The position numbers were made by a program, and so were the translations under genes. A stretch of DNA of 64,000 bases from a bacterium. GTDB lineage: Bacteria > Chloroflexota > Anaerolineae > Caldilineales > Caldilineaceae. This document shows, one piece after another, positions 36,653-44,500 of this stretch (position 1 is its first letter; every line of letters begins with the position of its first letter). Under the pieces are notes generated by a model. The model ran no database searches. It was not told where the DNA came from and saw nothing but the letters and a program-made list of their open reading frames with translations. Where the stretch lies: positions 28,105 to 92,104 of the forward strand of contig WGMT01000088.1 of assembly GCA_016124945.1 (NCBI GenBank). The letters run 5' to 3'.

Positions 36653-37990
36653 CTAGTTCGAGTTGTAGCGAGCGATGATCTCGTCGCCGGCGGCGTCCAA
36701 CTCAGCCATAGCCGATTCGACATCCATCCCTTCCAGCATCATCTTCTCAAAGGCAAGCTTCAACGGCTTATCAATCTCAAAAATCGCGGGGTGGTTGACC
36801 AGGGTGCCTACGTCCAACGCGTTCACGAAGACTTCATACTTGGGGAACTGCTCGACGTACGCCTGATCCGCTGCAGAATAACGAGTTGGCAAACCCTGAA
36901 TCCACCTGCCATTATTGGCAAGCGCGACTTCCTTCATAAGATTCGCATTCGTCAGCCACTTGAATGCGTCTACCGCTGCGTCCTTGTTCGCCGTAGCGTT
37001 GATGATGCTCATGCCATCACCGCCTACAAACGACGAAGTCATCCCAGTCTCCGGTCCTGGGATCAGTGTGATCCCATACTCCACTTCGGGGAATTGGCTT
37101 GCCATCAAGTCAACCATGTAGGGGCCGCTCAACAGAAAGCCAGACTTGTTGCTGGTGAAGAGACCTTCAACATCGCCCCATGTGCCACTCACAGACTCTG
37201 CCGGAGACAAACCCGCTTTGTACATATCGACCCACAGCGTAGCGGCATCGATTGCTGGCCGGCTATCAAATTGTGTCCCCGTGATTGGATCATCAAAGGT
37301 CTTGCCGCCGGCTGCCCACATAAACGGCGCCCACAAGAACCAGGTGGCGCCGGAAGAGGTGACATTGGTCAAGAATCCCCAGATATCATCGCCTAAGTCT
37401 TTAACTGCGCTCGCCTGTCCTTTGATGGCTTCCCAATTCTTCGGACCGTTTAAGTCGGTAATCCCAGCTTCTGTCAGTAGCTTGGTATTGAAATAGAGGG
37501 CGGAGCAGTCAGACCACATGGGGTAGCTGATATATTTGCCATTCCAGATGCTACCCACTTCATAGCCCTTGAAAGCATCGGCTTGCATATCGTCTTCTTT
37601 GACAATGTCGCCCAGATCCATTAGTACGTCGCGGTCGGCGAACTGTGCAGTGAACGCAATGTCGATCATTACCAGATCTGGGGGAAGACCGCCCGCCACA
37701 GCCGTAGTGAGTTTGGTCAACATATCGCGACCGTCGAAGGATGAGACTTCTAGCTGAATCCCGCTGTGTTCATCCGCATATCGATCTGCCAGCATATCCA
37801 ACTGAGCGTTGTCGGTGAGCCGTGTGTACATGACCAACTTCTGTGCTACCGATGATGCCTGCGAGGCGGCAGCACCACTGTCGGCAGCAGGCTGTACAGC
37901 AGGAGCACATGCCGCCAAGCTAAGCAAACCGGTTGTTGTGGCCGCGACCTTCAGAAAATCTCGCCGACTGAGGTGATTCAATTTTCGCAT
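36653..37990 (-). CDS. Sugar ABC transporter substrate-binding lipoprotein (SBP_bac_1)
   Basis: A 445-residue binding protein. The N-terminus LSRRDFLKVAATTTGLLSLAAC has a twin-arginine motif and a lipobox, so it is a Tat-exported lipoprotein. The family-1 pattern is clear: MYTRLTDNAQLDMLADRYADEHSGI, PDLVMIDIAFTAQFADRDVLMDL and GGDGMSIINATANKDAAVDAFKWL. ATG at 37990 follows AGGAGAGAATCGT; the frame is open upstream but without a better start. It heads the arabinofuranoside-type operon after the LacI gene. A small inverted repeat (ACAGGGA AA TCCCTGT, 38048-38063) lies in front of it. Confidence 0.92.
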   Translation of the reverse strand: MRKLNHLSRRDFLKVAATTTGLLSLAACAPAVQPAADSGAAASQASSVAQKLVMYTRLTDNAQLDMLADRYADEHSGIQLEVSSFDGRDMLTKLTTAVAGGLPPDLVMIDIAFTAQFADRDVLMDLGDIVKEDDMQADAFKGYEVGSIWNGKYISYPMWSDCSALYFNTKLLTEAGITDLNGPKNWEAIKGQASAVKDLGDDIWGFLTNVTSSGATWFLWAPFMWAAGGKTFDDPITGTQFDSRPAIDAATLWVDMYKAGLSPAESVSGTWGDVEGLFTSNKSGFLLSGPYMVDLMASQFPEVEYGITLIPGPETGMTSSFVGGDGMSIINATANKDAAVDAFKWLTNANLMKEVALANNGRWIQGLPTRYSAADQAYVEQFPKYEVFVNALDVGTLVNHPAIFEIDKPLKLAFEKMMLEGMDVESAMAELDAAGDEIIARYNSN

Positions 37991-38079
37991 ACGATTCTCT
38001 CCTATGGGGTTTGGGCTGGTGGGGCGAAGACACACAGTTTCTCCAAAACAGGGAAATCCCTGTAGGATTCAGAATTTGC

Positions 38080-39102
38080 TTATCCCCCAGGAGGCGAGGT
38101 AGATCGCCGAATCATCAACTGGGTTTCGACCTGTGCATTTAGCATTTTTTCCAGAGGCTCGCCCCTCTGTAACAGTTCAAGAAGCATGTGCATCGCCATC
38201 TTTCCAATTTCAGCCTGGGGTAAAGCCACGGTTGTCAGGGGAGGATGGATCTCCGATGCGAGTCTGATGTTGTCAAGCCCAATCACGGATAGATCCTCAG
38301 GTATGCGCAACCCTCGATCACGAGCAGACCAGACAATTCCCAGTGCGGTCAGGTCATTGGCGGCAAAGACAGCCGTAGGGCGCTGAGAAAACGACAGCAA
38401 CTGTTCAAGCCCACGACTGCCGCCATCGATAGAGAGGTCACCTTCTATTACGGGCACCGCCGCCGGATCGACCCCATGTTGGGCCAGACTGGATAAAAAA
38501 GCATCCCGGCGCAGCCGTGACGTGTGCAACCCGAGCGGACCGCTCACGTGTGCAAAGTGGTTGTGTCCCAGGGCTATCAGATGGTCAACAGCCGCACGAA
38601 TACCTCTCTCGAAATCCACGGTAATGCTGCCTGCGGTTCCCTCGATTGAACGCACTTGCCAATCCAGCACCACTGTCGGAATCTGATAACGCGTCAGTTC
38701 AGTAAGCCATTCATCTGACATACTGCTTGACATGATCATCACACCATCGACTTGTCTAGAAATTAACGAACGCACAAAGTGCATACCGCGATTTAAGTCG
38801 TAGTTAATGTTACACAAGAAGACATCATAGTGATGCTCCATTGCAACATCCTCGACACCGTGGATCACTTCAGGATAGAAAGGATTGCTGACGTCTGAGA
38901 TGAGCAAACCTACTGTGTGGCTCCGATTGGAGATAAGGCTACGCGCGATCATGTTCGGGCGGTATTGAAGATCGTGTATAGCCGTTTCAACCCGACGCCG
39001 CGTTACCTCGCTCATGTAAGAGGTGTTTCCACTCAATACACGGCTCACGCTGCTCTTCGAGACGCCTGCCAAGCGCGCGACATCAGCGATTGTTGGACGC
39101 AT
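38080..39102 (-). CDS. LacI-family transcriptional regulator
   Basis: A 340-residue regulator: helix-turn-helix TIADVARLAGVSKSSVSRVLSG, hinge near NMIARSL, effector domain (HTVGLLISDVSNPFYPEVIHGVED, VDGVMIMSSS, AVFAANDLTALGIVWSARDRGL, VIGLDNIRLA). It is upstream of and codirectional with the sugar-binding protein gene, 89 bp away, so it is probably the first gene of the operon and autoregulates through the perfect palindrome at 39155-39178. Confidence 0.93.
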   Translation of the reverse strand: MRPTIADVARLAGVSKSSVSRVLSGNTSYMSEVTRRRVETAIHDLQYRPNMIARSLISNRSHTVGLLISDVSNPFYPEVIHGVEDVAMEHHYDVFLCNINYDLNRGMHFVRSLISRQVDGVMIMSSSMSDEWLTELTRYQIPTVVLDWQVRSIEGTAGSITVDFERGIRAAVDHLIALGHNHFAHVSGPLGLHTSRLRRDAFLSSLAQHGVDPAAVPVIEGDLSIDGGSRGLEQLLSFSQRPTAVFAANDLTALGIVWSARDRGLRIPEDLSVIGLDNIRLASEIHPPLTTVALPQAEIGKMAMHMLLELLQRGEPLEKMLNAQVETQLMIRRSTSPPGG

Positions 39103-39154
39103 AGTTATAGAAAAGAGAAATAGGGTTAGGAGGTGGGGGGAAAGGAAAAATCCA

Positions 39155-39178
39155 CTTTCTGAAATCGATTTCAGAAAG
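39155..39178. promoter_or_regulatory. Perfect 24-bp LacI-type operator palindrome
   Basis: A perfect palindrome with half-site CTTTCTGAAATC and a CG centre, 53 bp upstream of the LacI gene start at 39102. It is unrelated in sequence to the palindrome at 13445, in line with two paralogous LacI proteins of different specificity. Because it lies in the gap shared with the SDR gene's 3' end, it should control the lacI-led operon. Confidence 0.75.
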
Positions 39179-39267
39179 CAAGGCTACAATATCACAATTC
39201 AAATCCTTGTGTCAATAGCTACTGAATTTCTGGAGGGTATCGCAAGAAGAACAGCAGTGGGTCAGCA

Positions 39268-40065
39268 CTACTTTACACTCAGGCCAACCCGCCCACCGTC
39301 CACATGCAGCGTCGTGCCAGTGATGTACGATGCGTCGTCGCTGAGGAGGAAGGCGATGGCGCCGGCGATTTCACTGGGCTGGGCAAGTCGCTTCATCACA
39401 CAAGACGTAATCGAGAGAGATTCCAACTCCATTCTCCGCGCGGACGGATCTGGGTGGCGGTCGAAATGCATTTCGGTGACAGTCCAACCCGGCGCAACAG
39501 CGTTGACGCGGATACCGGCATCTGCAAATTCCTGGGCCATCGTCTTGGTGGCCGAGACAATGGCGGCTTTGATGGCGTCGTAGACCACCTGCCCCGGCCT
39601 ACCCACAAATCCCGCTTCAGACGACACATTGACGATGGCGCCACCTGCCTGCTTGAGCATTGGCAACAGGTGCTGCGTCAATAAAAGCCAGCCACGAAAG
39701 CCGATCCTGCTTTCGATCTCCCAGTTGTTTAGCCAGCCACCATCCTCAATCCTGCCCGGCCGGTGGATGGCCGCATTGTTGACAAGCATGTCCAGCGTTA
39801 CAAAGCGCTCCCTCATCGCAAGCGCAAGCGCTGCAATCGATTCGTCGTCGGCCAGGTCACCGTGAAGGAAGATGGCCGAGCCGCCCTCGGATGTGATTCC
39901 GTCAACGGTTTTCTGTCCCATTTCGGCGTTGTTGTCGACGACAATTACCTGTGCGCCCTCTGCAGCCAGCCGCTGGGCAGTGGCGCGACCAATCCCTGAC
40001 GCGCCGCCTGTGATCAGTGCCACTTTGCCTGTGAAGCGTGTCATGCCATATGGGTTGACGGTCAT
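39268..40065 (-). CDS. Short-chain dehydrogenase/reductase (SDR)
   Basis: A 265-residue classical SDR: cofactor motif TGGASGIGRATAQRLAAEG, VNNAA at the strand-4 motif, catalytic Ser in NVSSEAG and YDAIK (Y162, K166). The acidic VVDNNAE after strand 2 suggests NAD(H). ATG at 40065 follows AGAGGAGATGCATCT. It lies 41 bp after the Gfo/Idh gene; together they could form a sugar or polyol oxidation pair. Confidence 0.9.
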   Translation of the reverse strand: MTVNPYGMTRFTGKVALITGGASGIGRATAQRLAAEGAQVIVVDNNAEMGQKTVDGITSEGGSAIFLHGDLADDESIAALALAMRERFVTLDMLVNNAAIHRPGRIEDGGWLNNWEIESRIGFRGWLLLTQHLLPMLKQAGGAIVNVSSEAGFVGRPGQVVYDAIKAAIVSATKTMAQEFADAGIRVNAVAPGWTVTEMHFDRHPDPSARRMELESLSITSCVMKRLAQPSEIAGAIAFLLSDDASYITGTTLHVDGGRVGLSVK

Positions 40066-40106
40066 AGATGCATCTCCTCTGATCCATTCGTCTGTGTTTC
40101 CAAGGC

Positions 40107-41111
40107 CTACAACTCCACTTTCTTCCCCGTACGGGCAGATTCATAGACCGCCATTGCCAGCGCGACAGCGGTGATACCCTCGTCAATGCCGACGCTGGGC
40201 TGTTTACCTTGGGCGACGCAATCGAGGAAGTGGGTAAAGGCGTGGGTGTACCGGGTGTTGCCCAACGCTTCAGGCGATTGGACGATGCTATGCACGGCTT
40301 CGTCGGCGCGGGTGGCCCAGGAGAGGCGCTCCCACATGTGCTCACGCCCACCTAGCCGGGCCTGCCCATTGGTGGTGATGACGTCGATACGTGGGAAGTC
40401 GCGATGCGCATTGGTGCCGATGCCGCCGATGGTCAACGCAGCCACAGCGCCGCTTGCAAAGCGTACGGTCACAGCGGCGGCATGCTCCGACGGTGCCGAC
40501 AGCGGGTTGATCGCCTCGGCTGTTAGCGCAACTGGTTTACCCAGCAGGTAGCAGACGGCGTCGAAGAGGTGGCCGGAGTTTTCGTTGAAGATGCCATTGC
40601 CGCTTTGGGGGTTCCACAGCCAGCCGCCGGCGGGTGGGTTGAGGTTGAAGATGTACTCGCCGTTGAGCAGCCATGCTTCGCCCAATTCGCTGTCCATGAG
40701 CGAGCGCAGTTTGGCAATCGCGGGGTGAAAGCGAAAGCTGAAGGCCACCATCACGTTGGCGTCGTGTTGGCGGCAGATAGCGGCCAGGCGGTGCGCCGTC
40801 TCCAGATCGGGCGCCCACGGTTTTTCCACGAACATGGGAAGCCCCTTGCGCGCCGCTGCGGAGACCAATCCCTCGCGCGCGCCGGGGGCCGTGGCAATGC
40901 AGACAGCGTCTAGATCTTCGTGCTCGATAAGTGCCTCGCCTTGGCGATAAGCCTTCGCTCCGTAATGAGCGGCGTAGCCTTCCACCCCTCCAGGTAAGTC
41001 TGCGCTACGGTCGGCAATCGCCACCAACTCTGCATTGGGCATATTTGTCAGTGTACGCACGAGTTGTCGCCCAAAACGTAGGCCGATGACGCCGATGCGG
41101 ATCTTAGTCAT
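40107..41111 (-). CDS. Gfo/Idh/MocA-family oxidoreductase
   Basis: A 334-residue oxidoreductase with Rossmann motif IRIGVIGLRFGRQLVRTL, EKPW in MFVEKPWAPDLETAHRL, and a C-terminal domain with YIFNLNPPAGGWLWNPQSGNG. ATG at 41111 has GGAG in GGAGACAACAT just upstream. A longer open frame to 41195 runs through tandem repeats and is not believed. First gene of the SDR pair; a pentose or sugar-lactone substrate would suit the neighbouring GH127 operon. Confidence 0.88.
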   Translation of the reverse strand: MTKIRIGVIGLRFGRQLVRTLTNMPNAELVAIADRSADLPGGVEGYAAHYGAKAYRQGEALIEHEDLDAVCIATAPGAREGLVSAAARKGLPMFVEKPWAPDLETAHRLAAICRQHDANVMVAFSFRFHPAIAKLRSLMDSELGEAWLLNGEYIFNLNPPAGGWLWNPQSGNGIFNENSGHLFDAVCYLLGKPVALTAEAINPLSAPSEHAAAVTVRFASGAVAALTIGGIGTNAHRDFPRIDVITTNGQARLGGREHMWERLSWATRADEAVHSIVQSPEALGNTRYTHAFTHFLDCVAQGKQPSVGIDEGITAVALAMAVYESARTGKKVEL

Positions 41112-41127
41112 ATGTTGTCTCCAAGAT

Positions 41128-41172
41128 GGAAGTGGTGACAGTGGAAGTGGTGACAGTGGAAGTGGTGACTGT
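41128..41172. repeat. Three tandem 15-bp repeats
   Basis: The unit GGAAGTGGTGACAGT occurs three times in tandem (last copy with one change), in the 435-bp gap 41112-41546 between the oxidoreductase gene and the defence island. It resembles the heptamer arrays elsewhere in the window in style but uses a 15-bp period. Confidence 0.8.
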
Positions 41173-41343
41173 GGGAGTAAGATCACCTGTGACAATTATC
41201 GCACATCTCGCTTGAAAGTGCTGATGATCCTGGAGAAGGATGGGCAGTTCAACAACACACGCCGTTACAACAGCAAAACGCCAAGCGCTGACACCGAGCC
41301 ATAAGAAGGCAGTCTCTCGCCCCATTTCGCATAAAAATCGCTG

Positions 41344-41372
41344 TTGCCCTGGACTATACAAAATTGTATACT
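41344..41372 (+). promoter_or_regulatory. Sigma-70-type promoter with overlapping palindrome, upstream of the defence island
   Basis: TTGCCC (41344-41349), a 17-bp spacer and TATACT (41367-41372) form a good housekeeping promoter reading toward the helicase gene, with a 170-bp leader. The palindrome TATACAA AA TTGTATA (41355-41370) covers the spacer and most of the -10 box, so a repressor bound there would block transcription. No regulator gene lies next to it. Confidence 0.5.
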
Positions 41373-41546
41373 TACGCCAGCGTCGTGAGACCAAAGATCA
41401 AGGCGCTGGTCGTCAATCCAGAACAACACAAACCTCAACTGCCTCCCTACATCACACCGCCATCGCCATGCAGTTGATTGGGATGATCTGCCGCGCAGCA
41501 TCATTTCACAGAGTGCTTCAACCGCTTTATTGCCCAAGGTAACGGA

Positions 41547-44500
41547 ATGAATGTATTTGAATCACATCGACAGATCGTTCAAGACTACGCGTCTTACATC
41601 CGCAGTTTCCTGAACATTGCAGATCCCCAGATCCAAAACGTTGTAGAGGAAGAACTGAGCAAGGGTAAGCTGTGGCCGGAGCCACTGTTGCAGTTCAACC
41701 CTGCCTACAAATTGGCGGGCAGTGTGGACAGCCTCACCCGCGCAGGCACCCTTCATCCGTCGATTGCCAACATCTTCAAGGGGTATTCGCTCTATCAACA
41801 CCAGGTGGATGCGATCAAATTGGGCATCGCCGGCAAGGACTTCATCGTCACGTCGGGCACAGGATCGGGCAAGTCGCTCACCTACATCGGCACGATCTTT
41901 CATCACCTGCTCTCGCAACCGAAGCGTGAAGGTGTGCAAGCGATTGTGATCTACCCCATGAACGCGCTGATCAACTCCCAAACTGAGGAGTTCAAGCGCT
42001 ATGAGGAGAACTACCAAAAGGCGACCGGGCAGGATTTCCCAATAGATTTTGGCCAATACACCGGTCAGGAGAAAGAGGAGCAGCGCGAGAAGATGCGCCG
42101 ACAGCCGCCGCAGGTGTTGCTGACAAACTACATGATGCTGGAACTGCTGCTCACGCGTCTGCGTGAACGCGAGATTCGGGATTCCATCTATCAGAATCTG
42201 CGCTTCCTGGTCTTCGACGAATTGCACACCTATCGAGGACGGCAGGGCGCAGATGTGGCCATGCTGATCCGCCGTATCCGCGCCCGCTGTAGTCAACCGG
42301 TTGTGCATATCGGCACATCGGCGACCATGGTCACCGCCGGGGACACGTCCTCGCAGCGGCAACAGGTGGCGGCGGTAGCGACGACTTTTTTTGGCCGTGA
42401 ATTCTCACCGCAGCAGATTGTCAATGAAACGTTGACCCGCTCACTCAGCGGTGGTAGTGGCGCACCTGCGACCCAAGAGTTAGCCGTTGCAATTCAGGAC
42501 GGTGTGGACCGAAGCGCCGGGGTGGAGGCGTTGCGACGTCATGCCGTTGCGGTCTGGCTGGAGAGCCAGGTTGCCCTGGTGGAACGTGACGGCGAACTGC
42601 TGCGCCGAAAGCCGCAACGACTAGGAGATGTGATAGATTCGCTGGCTCAGGCATCCGGCTTGCCCCCCGATATCTGTCGCTCCTTTCTAGCGGATCTGCT
42701 CCAGTGGATCAGTGAGGTGAATGTCCGGCTGCAAGCAAACGGAGAACGCTACACGATTCTACCCTTCAAACTGCACCAGTTCATTTCGCAGACCGGTTCG
42801 GTCTACACTACGCTGGATCAAGATGAGAATCGCTACATCACGCTGGAACCGGGCATCTTCAAACAGGACGAAGAGGAAAAGAAGCCGATCTTTCCCAACG
42901 TCTTCAGCCGGGTCAGTGGACACGCCTTTCTATGCGTCTCTCTGGTGGGCAACCGGCTGGAACCGCGTGAGTTTCGCCAGAGCAGCGAAGAGGACCCCGA
43001 AGTCGAAAGCACCGACGGTTACCTGATCATCGGCGAAGACATCTGGGATCCCGAAACCGATGTCGAGATGCTGCCAGAATCATGGCTGCGACGCACCCAG
43101 AAGGGGCTGGTGCCACAGGCCAAGCAGCGCCCCTTTTTCCCGCGCAAGCTCTATTTTGACGAGTGGGGGAACTGTTCCGAAACCGAACCCAAGCGCTGGT
43201 GGGGCTGGTTCATGCAAGCCCCTCTGCTCTTTGACCCGACCGGCGGCGCCTTCTACGACACCCGCACCAACGAGGGGACCAAACTCACCACCTTGGGGCG
43301 TGAAGGACGCAGCACATCCACCACCATCACCGCCTTTTCAGTACTGCGCCAGTTGAACGATGCCGGCTACCGTCCCAAAGACCAGAAACTGCTCAGCTTC
43401 ACCGACAACCGGCAAGATGCGGCGCTGCAAGCCGGTCATTTCAATGACTTTATCCAGGTTGCCCATCTGCGCGCCGCTATCTACAAAGCCTTGAAAGATT
43501 CGCCGACACAGTCACTTACCTACCAGAACCTGGGTGAAGCCGTCTTTCGCGCCTTGAATTTGCCTTTTCTTGAGTATGCCAACCGCAACGAAGAACCGGT
43601 CTTGGCTTTTCAGCGGCGCGACTATGAAAAGCATCTTCAGAATTTTCTAACCTATCGCGCCATTGCCGATCTCAAGCGTAGCTGGCGCATTGTGCTCCCT
43701 AATTTGGAGCAGTGTGGGTTACTCGAAATCGACTATGCTTACCTGGACGAAGTCGCAGCGGAGGATGCCTTTTGGGGGGATGTGCCTTTGCTGGGGCAAC
43801 TGGATAGTTCCGCTCGCCGTGAGTTGCTGTCCACGATTCTGGATTTTTATCGCCTTGAGTATGCAATTCATAGCGAAAATTACCTCATCGAAAATCGGAT
43901 GAACGAAAGCGAAAAAGCCTTTCGGGAGAAATTGCGGTCGCCGTGGACACTTGACGAGAAGGAATCTCTGCGCGCCCCCTTTGTGATTCGTTATGAACCG
44001 CTCAACCGGACAGCCCGCCTTTTCTCAAAAAGCATGGGACCGGCCAGCGCGCTGGGCAAGTTCTTCAAGCTGTACGTGCGTCAGCGCGGTTTGCGCATCA
44101 ACCTCGCACAGGACAACTATCGTGCTTTCATCCTGACTGTGATGAAGAAACTTGAGCAGGCGGATTTTCTGATCTCGCAGACCGCGCGCACGGAACAGAA
44201 CGAGGAAGTCCCGGTCTACCGTCTGCGCCTGGACAGGATCATCTGGCGCTTGGGTGACGGGAGTGCGGTCAAGGCGGATGCCATCAAACAGCGCTCGTAC
44301 AAAGAGCAGACGTTGCGCCCGAATGCGTTTTTCCAGGAACTCTATCAGCGCGACTTCGCACAGATGAAACGCTTGCAGGCCGCCGACCACACCGGCCAGT
44401 TGGGGACGGAGGCCCGCCTGGAGCGGGAGGATCGCTTCCGCGCCGACTGGTATCTGGACGAAGCCAAGAAACTGTTGAATCAAGAGAAGATCCGGCGTGA

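Noticed and set aside
38048..38063. ACAGGGA AA TCCCTGT as a second operator of the sugar LacI
   Set aside because: Its sequence does not match the perfect palindrome upstream of that gene; it could equally be a weak hairpin, so it is only mentioned under the binding protein.
41112..41195. Longer N-terminus for the Gfo/Idh protein
   Set aside because: It would translate the tandem repeat into Pro/Leu/Ser repeats (PLPLS); the ATG at 41111 has a ribosome site and gives the normal Rossmann start.
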